From positions 1 through 39,261 of the forward strand of contig QNER01000004.1 of NCBI GenBank assembly GCA_003646175.1: DNA of 39,261 nucleotides. Direction: 5' to 3'. The DNA comes from Candidatus Parabeggiatoa sp. nov. 1 (GTDB lineage Bacteria > Pseudomonadota > Gammaproteobacteria > Beggiatoales > Beggiatoaceae). The translations under genes were made by a program, and so were the position numbers. Of this stretch, positions 1 through 9,684 are shown one piece after another. Within the stretch, counting starts at the first letter, position 1. Every line of letters begins with the position of its first letter. The notes below the pieces were generated by a model that did no database searches, was not told where the DNA came from, and worked only from the letters and a program-made list of their open reading frames with translations.

Positions 1-36
1 AATAATGACTTAAGCCTTATATTTTGAAACGAATAT

Positions 37-155
37 TTGGCTACCAACTTAAGCCGCGACAGTCTTTAAATTCAACGGTTGGAATGATGGAGTGTTAGTA
101 GAGTTAAACTGTGACAGTTTTTAAATTCTATGGTTGGAACGATGGAGTGTTGGTA
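37..155. repeat. Tandem/direct repeat, ~55-58 bp unit, two copies plus partial third
   Basis: gacagtctttaaattcaacggttggaatgatggagtgttagta (58-100) recurs as gacagtttttaaattctatggttggaacgatggagtgttggta (113-155). Confidence 0.7.
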
Positions 156-541
156 CGGGCCTTTCGTGGCAAAGGTATCTCTTTGATCTCCTATAAAAAC
201 CATTCAAAAAGCTTGAAAATTGAGAACTAAACAATAGTGAAGCTGGGGTTGTTCCATCAGACCGTCTTGTGTCAAAATTATGAATAACAGTAAATGCTTT
301 GAGTTGCAGGTTAGTCAATCCTCTACCATAATGATGTGTTAAAGATTTTCAACCATTTCTTCCTTCTTACGCTTATGCTACTCTAGGCACATAACTTTTA
401 ACTTATTGATTTATTAGTCAGTTTTTATTTGCTCGGTTGGGGTGATGAACGATCCCCAACCGTTTAAAACTCAATGAAATTGCGAGGCTATTTTTAATCG
501 TACTTTATGTAATGTTATTTGTGTGTATAGAGTAGACGCTT

Positions 542-1365
542 ATGAGGAACGCTGAAATTGAGTACTTATCCAGTGGGATTGTCACCGATAATAATAGGCG
601 GATAAAAACATGGTGGCGTGTCAAACCATTACAGTTTGGTAGAGAAAGATGTCATCCCGAATGGATTGCTAAACATTACGATTCCAAAAATATACAATTG
701 TTGGCCGCAGATTCTGACTATAATACCTAGACACCTGGTATCTATGAGAATGACGATGATAGCTTAGAGTTCGGTGCGGAACGTAAATTGGCCTCTGCGT
801 TCCAATCGTTGCAGTTCAAACCCAACGACTCGGTACTTGATATTGGTTGTGGTTGGGGCGGATTCTTGCGTTATGCAGCACGCCGAGATGTTCATGCCAC
901 CGGTATCACTTTATCTCGCCATCAAAAACAATATACGGAGGACTTAATCAAAAAGTTTTGTATCAAAACTTTTTTTCTTTCCAACCTCCTTATAATTATG
1001 ACTGCCTCTCCATGATGGGTGTGATTGAGGATTTGTCTGACTATCAGCGGGTAATGAAGCGTATTTCAAAATGGGTGATGCCCGGGGGTCGAGTTTATCT
1101 GGATTTTGCCTCTGAGAAAAAACCTTTTGGCACCCGTAGCTTTATTACGCAATATGTTTGGCCTGGGACATTTCGGCTGGTGTTTATGCCTCAATTCATA
1201 GATGCTGTTCGGGAATCACTGTTTGAAATCATTAATATTCTTAATGATCGTCGCAATTATTATCTTTGGTAAAAAGGCGTGACAGAACGCTGGGAACAAA
1301 AAAAGGAGGAAGTGATTAAACAAGCAAGCGAGCAGTTGTGGCGTAAAGTACCGCCAATTTTCTGA
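542..1365 (+). pseudogene. Decayed SAM-dependent methyltransferase (cyclopropane-fatty-acid synthase-like)
   Basis: SAM motif VLDIGCGWGG in frame 2, continuation YNYDCLSMMGVIEDLSDY...MPGGRVYLDF in frame 1; in-frame TAG at ~728, frameshift ~960-1000, in-frame TAA at 1270, residual C-term KGVTERWEQKKEEVIKQASEQLWRKVPPIF*. Confidence 0.8.
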
Positions 1366-1611
1366 ACCATCCTTCCGACTACACAACCGCCTATAGAGTG
1401 GTTTTAGAACTCAATACCCGTGAATGAAAATAAAAATATTTAAAATCAAACTGTTATAATTGTTAGCTCCGATGGGTGCGGCTATTTTCAATTAACGTTT
1501 ATTTGTAGCAACATTATTAGGGGCTTGAAGGTTTGGCTTAAACCAATATGTTACAAGGGTAGGACTGACGTTTTTCTATACGAACTTATTTATTTTCTTT
1601 AGATTTAACGC

Positions 1612-1901
1612 ATGTTACGCACTCAGCTTCCACAAGCCTTGGGATAAATCCCAAGGCTAAAAGCGAAAAAACCTAAAGGTGACTTACAATTTCACTTAAG
1701 GAGGCTTTAGCCTAATGGCACGCACGATAGGAATTAAGTTCCAGGTAGTTACACTGGCTATATTAATTTCGCACCAAAGGGGCTAAGTTTTAAAGCCCCA
1801 ACGGGGCGTATTATTAAAGCCAGTGTAACTACCTGGCGGTTCTGTTAGCCTTGGGATTTATCCCAAGGCATCTTTTGGAAGGGAAGTTCAGTGCGTAACA
1901 T
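1612..1901. mobile_element. Nested MITE-like element (ATGTTACGCAC...GTGCGTAACAT family)
   Basis: TIR ATGTTACGCACT at 1612 and AGTGCGTAACAT ending 1901, inside the 1412-1940 element; same termini at 6764-6938 and 37422-37652. Confidence 0.7.
1741..1836. repeat. Innermost palindromic element
   Basis: Perfect 19-bp inverted repeat CCAGGTAGTTACACTGGCT (1741-1759) / AGCCAGTGTAACTACCTGG (1818-1836). Confidence 0.75.
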
Positions 1902-2189
1902 CAGGATTTAACGCATAAAATTTTTCATTCACGGGTATTGGTTTTAGAACTGCCCATTGATGTAGCACTGTAAAAGCCGGTATAAGTTACGGTAATCCTA
2001 CCTAAACCCGTTCCCCCATCGTGATGCTATCGCTTTCTGCGACATGACCACGATAATCAGCAATACCATTAACAACTTCTAACATATGCTGTACACAAAC
2101 TGTCAACGATTTAAAGTGAGTACTTAAAGTGGGCAATAAAAGACTTGCCCACCCTACACAAATCAATCACAAAAAGGAATGATTGCTCT

Positions 2190-3005
2190 ATGCAAGATAA
2201 GTTAATGATGCAAGTTGCTGAACAATACAACTATTTTCAATCAACACTGGAAAAATTCCAAAAACCACAGAAGTACCTTAATTACGGTTATTCTTTCGCC
2301 AAAAAAGAGTCTTATGAAAAAAGACAGGAACAATTATGTCGGGAAGTGTTTCGGCTTGCTCGTTTACAACCGCAAGACATTATTGTGGATGTCGGTTTTG
2401 GCAGCGGGGAACAGGATTTTCTGCTGGCGAGTCTATATCCATTCAGCAAGTTGCATGGTTTTAACATCGCTGAAAAACAGGTGGAATACGCCAATCATCG
2501 TGCGGTGTTGGAAAATCTAAACGACCGTATGGTATTCCATCAGGCCCCAGCCGAAGACATGTCTATGCTAACAGACGATTCTGTTGATAAGATCATCGCG
2601 ATTGAATGTGCTTTTCATTTTGACCGACCTCTATTTTATCAAGAAGCCGCACGGTTATTACGAAAAGAAGGACTCCTTGTGCTCGCAGATGTCTGCTTTA
2701 TTGATCGTTTACGATTTTTAACGAAGCGCAAGCGGGATTTGCAGTATGTGGGTACGATGACAACAAACCGCATGGCTTGGGAAGAATATTTTCAGACCGT
2801 TGAACTTATCAATATTAACAAACAAACTTGGCGGGGAGCTCAACAGGCTGCCTATTATATTGCGTTAAATCTATTCAAAATCAAAACGCACACTTTTGGT
2901 GAATGGCGTACTTGGGCATCGCTGGCCATTACTTCACAAATGGTTGCAATTGGGCTACTGACTCGTCTCCTCAGTTATGACTTCATCGTGCTGAAAAAAA
3001 AATAA
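2190..3005 (+). CDS. Class I SAM-dependent methyltransferase
   Basis: IIVDVGFGSGEQDFLLA SAM motif; VDKIIAIECAFHFDRPLFYQEAARLLRKEGLLVLAD; AAAGGAAT RBS upstream of ATG 2190 (provided ORF starts at 2145). Confidence 0.85.
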   Translation: MQDKLMMQVAEQYNYFQSTLEKFQKPQKYLNYGYSFAKKESYEKRQEQLCREVFRLARLQPQDIIVDVGFGSGEQDFLLASLYPFSKLHGFNIAEKQVEYANHRAVLENLNDRMVFHQAPAEDMSMLTDDSVDKIIAIECAFHFDRPLFYQEAARLLRKEGLLVLADVCFIDRLRFLTKRKRDLQYVGTMTTNRMAWEEYFQTVELININKQTWRGAQQAAYYIALNLFKIKTHTFGEWRTWASLAITSQMVAIGLLTRLLSYDFIVLKKK

Positions 3006-3019
3006 AATCACCTGACTGC

Positions 3020-3258
3020 ACTGGGGTCGTTAAATGGGATTGATTCAAATCAATGAGTTACTTTGATAAATACCGCGAACTTACCATGGTTTAAAAAAGA
3101 ATTTATGAGGGGTTCGAGCCAATTAATGAGGCATCACCGGCTTTGATTTTATTAGCTTTATAAATTAATTCCTCAAACCTCAATAAATCCCTCTTTTTTT
3201 ATCAAGTAAAACCGTTAAAAAGCACGATAATTGAGCTTTCCCATTCAATGATCCCAGT
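3020..3258. mobile_element. MITE-like element with imperfect TIR (ACTGGGG family)
   Basis: ACTGGGGTCGTTAAATGGG at 3020 vs reverse complement of CCCATTCAATGATCCCAGT ending 3258; same family as 35349-35642; no clear TSD. Confidence 0.5.
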
Positions 3259-3461
3259 GCCGCTCCATTAGGGACCACGCCCCAAATAACTTACGCACAA
3301 CCAACAAATATTATTTATTGAAGAAATAGTATTTGTAGGAGCCTACATTTCAAACAACGTATTTTATTTACAGCTTTGTCCCTTACCTGCCATTACCTAT
3401 TGAAAAGAAGAAAGTCGTGCCCCATTTAGTTGCTCGATACCAAGTGCCTTATCGAGCTGGT

Positions 3462-4322
3462 TTAAATAGTGGTTATTTTTTTGAAGCCAAGTTGACGAGC
3501 AATGAGACGATCTACCCAACGGGCTGGAAGTAGACGTGGCAACAACCAGCCAACAAATCTTCTGCTTATAACGGGATAACGTGATTTTGGCCGCGGTGTT
3601 TCAAGTGCTTTATGAATGGTTCGGCTAATGAGAGCAACTGGTAACGCAATGCGTTTATCTTTGGCAATTTGTGCTTGAAGCGTCTCGGAAAAAATCTCGT
3701 AATCGGTATTTGTCAAAAAGTGTGCTGTTTGTTCTTCAGCTTTATTGATGATGGGAGTATCAACTAACCCAGGTTCAATCACAATGACATCAATTCCATA
3801 AATGACTAATTCACGGCGTAAGGTATCTGATAGGGCTTCAAGCGCGTGTTTGGATGCGGTGTAAGCACCCATAAAGGGATAGGCAATGCGTCCACCAGTA
3901 GAACTGATATTGATAATACGGCCCGGTGGATAGTGCACATTTTTTTGAGCACCTAATAGAGGCAAAAATGCTTGGGTGACATTGAGCACGCCAAAGAGAT
4001 TCACTTCAAACAGTGTGCGAAAATCTGGCAATGAAATAGATGCCAATGGGCCTAGCTTAAAAATACCGGCATTATTGATTAAAGCGGACAACCCCACTTC
4101 ACCAATTCTACTTTCAACTTGAGACACCGCCATTTTTATTGCGTTATCATCAGTCACATCAAACAAGAGTGGGGTAAAATTTTCTCCCCATTCATCCTTT
4201 AAGCGATCAGCATCTGCCGGCCGGCGCACACTGCCAAATACATGATAGCCGTATGCGATCAAACGAGCAGCTGTGGCATAACCGATTCCAGTGGAAACAC
4301 CTGTAATAGCGATATATTTCAT
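3462..4322 (-). CDS. Short-chain dehydrogenase/reductase (SDR)
   Basis: ITGVSTGIGYATA cofactor motif, NNAGIF, S...YTASKHALEAL catalytic motif. Confidence 0.9.
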   Translation of the reverse strand: MKYIAITGVSTGIGYATAARLIAYGYHVFGSVRRPADADRLKDEWGENFTPLLFDVTDDNAIKMAVSQVESRIGEVGLSALINNAGIFKLGPLASISLPDFRTLFEVNLFGVLNVTQAFLPLLGAQKNVHYPPGRIINISSTGGRIAYPFMGAYTASKHALEALSDTLRRELVIYGIDVIVIEPGLVDTPIINKAEEQTAHFLTNTDYEIFSETLQAQIAKDKRIALPVALISRTIHKALETPRPKSRYPVISRRFVGWLLPRLLPARWVDRLIARQLGFKKITTI

Positions 4323-4604
4323 GCTACCAACCTTATAGCTCATGGTTAGTTCATTTTTTAAGCCGTTAAAAAAAAGATAATATAGAAAAATTTTATATAA
4401 ATAACAATCAGTTAACTACATTAATGCAGTTTGCTTTGAACGTAAACACCTATAATAAAATGGTTAAATCTCTTTACAATAATCATTTTAATGGATATTA
4501 GCCTTGCTTTTATAGATGTTTATATATTAATATATACTTAGTTGTTATTTTAAGAAATAATGGGTAATAAATCGTTCGCCCCTTTTTCTCAAATTTTCCA
4601 AACT

Positions 4605-4718
4605 CATAAAAAATGAACGAACCGTCCAACAAAAAACCAAAACGATCTAAAACTTTGAACATTAGAACATCGAGTTATTAGATATACCGATTAAACTCAC
4701 GGTTTGTTCATTTTTATG
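4605..4718. repeat. Inverted-repeat element
   Basis: CATAAAAAATGAACGAACCGT (4605-4625) vs ACGGTTTGTTCATTTTTATG (4699-4718), near-perfect inverted repeat. Confidence 0.55.
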
Positions 4719-4777
4719 ATTGTAACATATTTTGGGAAGGACCATAATTTATGGTCCGTTGATGACTCTGTCCTATA

Positions 4778-4943
4778 ACTCGACTATCAAGTTTTTGACG
4801 CTATTTAGCTTTGCAGCAATCACTTCCGGCAAGTGTTCAGACATGCAACTCACTGATTTTTAATGAAATGAGTTTTTAGACACTAAAAATTTAATCTTAT
4901 TTAATTTTAAATCAATAAGTTACAAAAAACTTGATAGTCGAGT
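4778..4943. mobile_element. MITE-like element with 19-bp perfect TIR
   Basis: ACTCGACTATCAAGTTTTT (4778-4796) / AAAAACTTGATAGTCGAGT (4925-4943). Confidence 0.7.
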
Positions 4944-5328
4944 ATAAATTATGAATTATGAATTATGAATGTTAATTGATAATTTATTCAATCAATGCGA
5001 GTTTGTTAATATAACAAATTGATTGTTTTTAAAAATTATTTTAATGACATCATTTGTCTACCGAATTCGTCGACCATTGATAGGCAAGCAAGCCACAAAA
5101 TCCGTTGTGATCAGCCAAAATAACTCAAAAGTTTGCAACCCCGTCCGAAACGTTTTCTAAGCTGATCTAAAACGTATTGGAAAGGTAAATACCTATTACC
5201 TATTACCTGAAAACGCCATAATTTTTTTTAGTTCTAATAAATTCAATGACTTACGTGGATATACGTCATATAAAATCAATGACTTACAGAATTTTCGGCA
5301 TTTTCAGTATTACCTAAAAGGAGAAAAC

Positions 5329-6705
5329 ATGAAGATAGACATATATCATCTGTATAATTATTTCGAGGGTGTCAATTTCGTTCGCCCTGTCATACTCGAT
5401 GTTCTTAGGCTCTGGTCAGAAAGAAAAGGTTGGCAGGTTCGCACGAAAAGCGCAAAAGAAAACGGTGTTGATTTAAACACCAACGCTGAAGTCGTCGCTT
5501 TCAGCGTTTACACGGTGGCTGCGTATTCAGCTTATCGTTTGGCCGAGAAACTACAGGCAAAAGGGAAAATCGTCATATTAGGCGGGCCACATTTTCGCGG
5601 GCTGCACTACCAAGAAGCGATGGGAAAATGTGAGGTTGTCGCCAGCTCCGTTTGTGAGGAACAATGGCTATCCCTGCTAGAAGATATAGAGGCTGGGAAG
5701 GTCGAGCCCGGCAACTCCATCACAAAACACATAGCAGACACAAAAAACCACTTCCGTTACCCTGATGATCTTCACAAGGCCTTTTCTTCGTATAGTTGGT
5801 ATCAAATACCTGCTATTCCCACCACGATCGGCTGTCCTTATGACTGCGAGTATTGCAGTGCGCTTATGGCAGGCACTTATCTAAAAAGGGATCCAGAAGT
5901 CATCTATGAGAATATGCTGCATACAAAACGGAAAACCTTGTTTATACCTGATGCCAGCTTCGGTCTCCACAAGAAACACCTTATGGAAGTTATGGAAGCT
6001 ATCGCCCCCCTCAAAAAGCACTTGGCCGTGCAAACGTCCCTCGCTAGAGTTGGTGACAAAGAACTTCTCAAAAGTATGGCCCAAGGGGGCGTCAAGGTCA
6101 TTGCCATTGGTATCGAAACGCTCACGCAAAAACTGGGGAAACACGGTGCCGTTTCCACGCCTGAAAAAGTGGAAGAATTGATTCGCCGCTGTCACGACCT
6201 CGGAATATTGGTGCAAGGCAATTTCATTTTTGGTCTGGATTGCGATGGCCCTGAGGTTTTCGACAACGTCTACAATTTTTATCTAAATACCGAACTGGAT
6301 TACGTTATTGCGGACAATTTAGTGCCGTATCCCCAGACCGTGCTTTACAACAATCTGCTGAAACAGGGTCGCATCATCGATCAAAACTGGTCTCATTACG
6401 ACTATCGCCATGTTGTTTTTCGTCCTTTGAACATGAGCGTTGAAGATTTCCAAAACGGCTTAGTATCCTATCACAAAAGGATATCAACATCTAAATTTTT
6501 CCTTAAAAGGCTGCGACAGCTTTACGCAAGACTTGGTTTTGGTTTTGAAACCGCAGGACTTGCAAGCTACGGCCTGTCCGAGCATATCAACGCGAAAGGA
6601 AAAGCCAAAAACTTCGCAAGAAAGTTGCCACCGTCAGCCCCCCCTCTTTACGCCGTTATCAGTTCGGCGGAAAAACGTCACATTGAGGGTAAAAATGATG
6701 TTTAA
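5329..6705 (+). CDS. B12-binding-domain radical SAM protein
   Basis: CPYDCEYC (CX3CX2C) cluster motif; N-terminal region with VVAFSVYTVAAYSAYRLAEKL...IVILGGPH typical of cobalamin-binding radical SAM enzymes. Confidence 0.88.
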   Translation: MKIDIYHLYNYFEGVNFVRPVILDVLRLWSERKGWQVRTKSAKENGVDLNTNAEVVAFSVYTVAAYSAYRLAEKLQAKGKIVILGGPHFRGLHYQEAMGKCEVVASSVCEEQWLSLLEDIEAGKVEPGNSITKHIADTKNHFRYPDDLHKAFSSYSWYQIPAIPTTIGCPYDCEYCSALMAGTYLKRDPEVIYENMLHTKRKTLFIPDASFGLHKKHLMEVMEAIAPLKKHLAVQTSLARVGDKELLKSMAQGGVKVIAIGIETLTQKLGKHGAVSTPEKVEELIRRCHDLGILVQGNFIFGLDCDGPEVFDNVYNFYLNTELDYVIADNLVPYPQTVLYNNLLKQGRIIDQNWSHYDYRHVVFRPLNMSVEDFQNGLVSYHKRISTSKFFLKRLRQLYARLGFGFETAGLASYGLSEHINAKGKAKNFARKLPPSAPPLYAVISSAEKRHIEGKNDV

Positions 6706-6710
6706 AACGC

Positions 6711-7107
6711 AATAGTGATCGGAACATCTCTTGCATAGATTTTTAATTTATTGTTATTTACTCATGTTACGCACACAGCTTCAAAATGAGTCCAGAGAGG
6801 CAACCATAAAGGATTGCCCCTACAATCTATCAATGTAGGAGCAATCGTAGCGTAAGCCCTTTCGCCAAATATCATCATGGTATGGAACTTAGCCTTTATT
6901 GCACAACTCATGACTTCAAGAAGCAATGTGCGTAACATCATTTATTTAATAAATCTATTTTTTATAAAGTCATCATCCCACATTCACGGGGTAAACGTAC
7001 CGCTCGCGGGGGCAAACCCTTGACGGAAACCCACCAATTATTGAGGCATTATAACAGCATAAAAAGTGTATATAATGAAATAGGCAAAAAGTGTTCCGAT
7101 CACTATT
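6711..7107. mobile_element. MITE-like element with 16-bp perfect TIR and 11-bp TSD
   Basis: AATAGTGATCGGAACA (6711-6726) / TGTTCCGATCACTATT (7092-7107); TSD GTTTAAAACGC at 6700-6710 and 7108-7118. Confidence 0.82.
6764..6938. mobile_element. Nested ATGTTACGCAC-family element
   Basis: ATGTTACGCAC 6764-6774 / GTGCGTAACAT 6928-6938; contains GGCAACCATAAAGGATTGCCCC. Confidence 0.65.
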
Positions 7108-7158
7108 GTTTAAAACGCCTAAATTTTCCGAAGGTTGGCTTATTTTTGAGGTGACACA

Positions 7159-8331
7159 ATGAAAAATTTAATGCTTAAGTTATATGAGTTGTTAGGGAAG
7201 AATTTTCTTTTCAATGACTTGTCATCAGAACAAATACAACAACTGGCTGATGATGTGTTGGATGAACCGATTTATTTAAAAGCCGGGGACATCATCCTGC
7301 GCGAAGGAGAACCAGCCAGTGCTATGTATATCCTGTTTCAAGGTAACGCTGAGGTGATCAAGAAGGACCCAAAAAGTGGGCATTATCATCAATTAGAAGT
7401 CTTAAGTGCCGGTGCTTGTATTGGGGAAATGGCCCTTATCGATGCCGGGCCTCGTTCTGCCAATGTTCGTGCGATCAACGATGTAGTACTCCTCGTTTTA
7501 CCATTGACACATCTGGAGAAAATACCCAACCTAGCAACCCAACTTAAGTTAAAGTTGGGAAAAGTGCTTGCAGAACGGCTTCGTTCTACCAACGAAAACG
7601 TGGTCAAAAGCTTGGAAGCACATTTGGTCGAGGCCAACGCACGTGCATCCTTAGGTTATCTCACCACTTACATGTTGATTGCCAGTGGTCTTTTTATACT
7701 GCTGCTTGGTACCGTCAGTCAACTGGTGAAAGAACTCTCTATCACTACCATACTAAGCTTCCCCATTCTCCTATTGTTTACATTGACCATCGTAATGCTT
7801 ATCCGTAAAAGCGGGTATCCACTTCGTGCTTATGGTCTTACGACTAAAAATTGGCGTTTGGCGTTAAAGGAATCATTTTTGGCCACGCTTTTGGTGGCCT
7901 TGGGTACTATTTTACTCAAGTGGTACTTGGTGACGATGACCAATGTAATGGCTAATGAGCCAATTTTTGATTTAGCTGCCTCTCAGAACTTAAGTCCAAT
8001 CATGTTAGCTATTGCTTGCATTTTTTATGCTTCACTGACACCAGTTCAAGAGTTTTTAGTCCGTGGCGGAGTTCAAGGGGCTTTACAGATGTTCCTAACC
8101 GGCTCTTCCACCTACCGAACCTGGATAGCTATTTTTATCGCTAACTTGATGTTTAGTGCCTTACATGTATATATTTCGATAATTATCGCTATTTTTGTCT
8201 TTCCAGTTGGGTTGTTATGGGGTTGGTTATATTCCCGTCATGGCACCATTATCGGGATCAGTATTTCCCATCTGATTTTAGGATTGTTCGCCTTTTATGT
8301 CGTCGGTTTCTACACAATTCTGGGAGTGTGA
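7159..8331 (+). CDS. Cyclic nucleotide-binding domain fused to CPBP-family (CAAX/bacteriocin-processing type) intramembrane protease
   Basis: CNB: GDIILREGEPASAMYILFQGNAEVI...GEMALIDAGPRSANVRA; multiple TM segments; CPBP-like PVQEFLVRGGVQ, FSALHVY and HGTIIGISISHLILG motifs. Confidence 0.85.
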   Translation: MKNLMLKLYELLGKNFLFNDLSSEQIQQLADDVLDEPIYLKAGDIILREGEPASAMYILFQGNAEVIKKDPKSGHYHQLEVLSAGACIGEMALIDAGPRSANVRAINDVVLLVLPLTHLEKIPNLATQLKLKLGKVLAERLRSTNENVVKSLEAHLVEANARASLGYLTTYMLIASGLFILLLGTVSQLVKELSITTILSFPILLLFTLTIVMLIRKSGYPLRAYGLTTKNWRLALKESFLATLLVALGTILLKWYLVTMTNVMANEPIFDLAASQNLSPIMLAIACIFYASLTPVQEFLVRGGVQGALQMFLTGSSTYRTWIAIFIANLMFSALHVYISIIIAIFVFPVGLLWGWLYSRHGTIIGISISHLILGLFAFYVVGFYTILGV

Positions 8332-8417
8332 GTTCCATCTGATGTAAGCGGGCGTAGTTAAATATTCGCCCTAAAACGTTACGGACGGGGTTGCAAACCC
8401 CGTCCTGCCCAAATATG

Positions 8418-8941
8418 CTATAGAAAACGGGGACATTGATAGATTTCAACTGACTCCCGATTGGACGGATAACGCCCGCAGTTTGTGTAATCCCATACAA
8501 TTCCTTTGTAGGCCCCGCATCCATTTTCGGATAACAAAGGACAACTGAGCTGCTTTTTATCGGGATGCCAAGGGGTTGAACAACATTTCTTACCGGTTCC
8601 ACAAGCGCTGTCAGGAGATAACCGAATTCCTCCGACAAGGATTGGCTTACTTTGCGGGGCGGCAAACCAATCGAGGTTTTGTGTTTATAACCCATAATCA
8701 TGTACTCAAAACCAAAGCGTACAGAATAAATGTACACAGAAATAAGCTTTCTAACCGAATAAAATTCTCCCTTATGGCGATACAAAAACCACCAAAACCA
8801 CAAAGGGTTAAGCCCCATCACTATATCAAAAGTTATTAGTCCCCTTACCACAACAGGTGGCATTTTTCTGATTATACAGGCGGATTTTTTGAGCATTTTT
8901 TGGTGCAATCTATCAAATTGAGCAGCAAACTTAACGCCCAT
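8418..8941 (-). pseudogene. Frameshifted (or sequencing-error) hypothetical membrane/Cys-rich protein
   Basis: N-term MGVKFAAQFDRLHQKMLKKSACIIRKMPPVVVRGLITFDIVMGLNPLWFWWFLYRHKGEF... in the 227-aa ORF; downstream the coherent frame is WFAAPQSKPILVGGIRLSPDSACGTGKKCCSTPWHPDKKQLSCPLLSENGCGAYKGIVWDYTNCGRYPSNRESVEIYQCPRFL* (stop at 8418-8420). Confidence 0.5.
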
Positions 8942-9081
8942 ATTATTAGCTCCTATTTGACAATAAATTCAGTTAAATACAACGGCTAAGCGGTGCGCCA
9001 AGCTTCGCAAAGCATTTATTGCGAGGTGAAAACCATCGTTGGGCAAGGGTAAACCTGTCAATAAATTCTGAAAATTCTGAT

Positions 9082-9615
9082 TCAGACAGCCCGCAAATGC
9101 TGGTATTCTGACTTATGATAGAGAGTAGCGATCCCGTTCATAAAACCTATCGATTGTTCGCCCTGAATAAAATTTCCCTCCGACTGAAACTCGTAGAGGT
9201 TACCATGCTGGTATCTTTTATTGCGTACCGTACCGATTAAAAAAACTGGCAGTTCAAGTTCAGCAAAAATGTTGAACTCGGTGTTTAATTTGTTTACAAT
9301 AAAAACGCATTCATAAGGCACATCCAAAAACAAGTGAGAAATGGCAATTGTCGCCTGCCGCCCGGCTTCAATCAACATTAAACCGGGCACATGATCAAGA
9401 GGATGCTCGAAAAAAAAAGTATGATTTGACTCAAAAGCTAATTGGCTTATGAAACTGTCTGGCTGTTCAGTACCTAATGACTCGACTCGTGAGACGAATA
9501 CATTTTCCGCTAAATACTTGTGGACTAACTTTTTATCTAACCGAGGCGGTGGTGCTGTATTAAATTCCTTAGTCCAGAGTTGAAATTTCTCTGAGACATT
9601 TTCACTCAAGTTCAT
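9082..9615 (-). CDS. AfsA-like (A-factor biosynthesis) hotdog-domain protein, single domain
   Basis: VHKYLAENVFVSRVE...NHTFFFEHPLDHVPGLMLIEAGRQATIAISHLFLDVP, the AfsA-family signature; ATG at 9613-9615 preferred over 9663. Confidence 0.85.
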   Translation of the reverse strand: MNLSENVSEKFQLWTKEFNTAPPPRLDKKLVHKYLAENVFVSRVESLGTEQPDSFISQLAFESNHTFFFEHPLDHVPGLMLIEAGRQATIAISHLFLDVPYECVFIVNKLNTEFNIFAELELPVFLIGTVRNKRYQHGNLYEFQSEGNFIQGEQSIGFMNGIATLYHKSEYQHLRAV

Positions 9616-9684
9616 CTGGTTTATTCCAAAATTGACGTTATACAACCCACATTCAGCACACAATTCTTATAATTTATTGAATTA

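Larger units (their letters stand above)
1412..1940. mobile_element. MITE-like element with 19-bp perfect TIR and 11-bp TSD
   Basis: TIR CAATACCCGTGAATGAAAA (1412-1430) / TTTTCATTCACGGGTATTG (1922-1940); TSD GTTTTAGAACT at 1401-1411 and 1941-1951; no transposase ORF. Confidence 0.8.

Noticed and set aside
5881-6216. 111-aa minus-strand ORF inside the radical SAM gene
   Set aside because: Antisense shadow ORF; no recognisable domain
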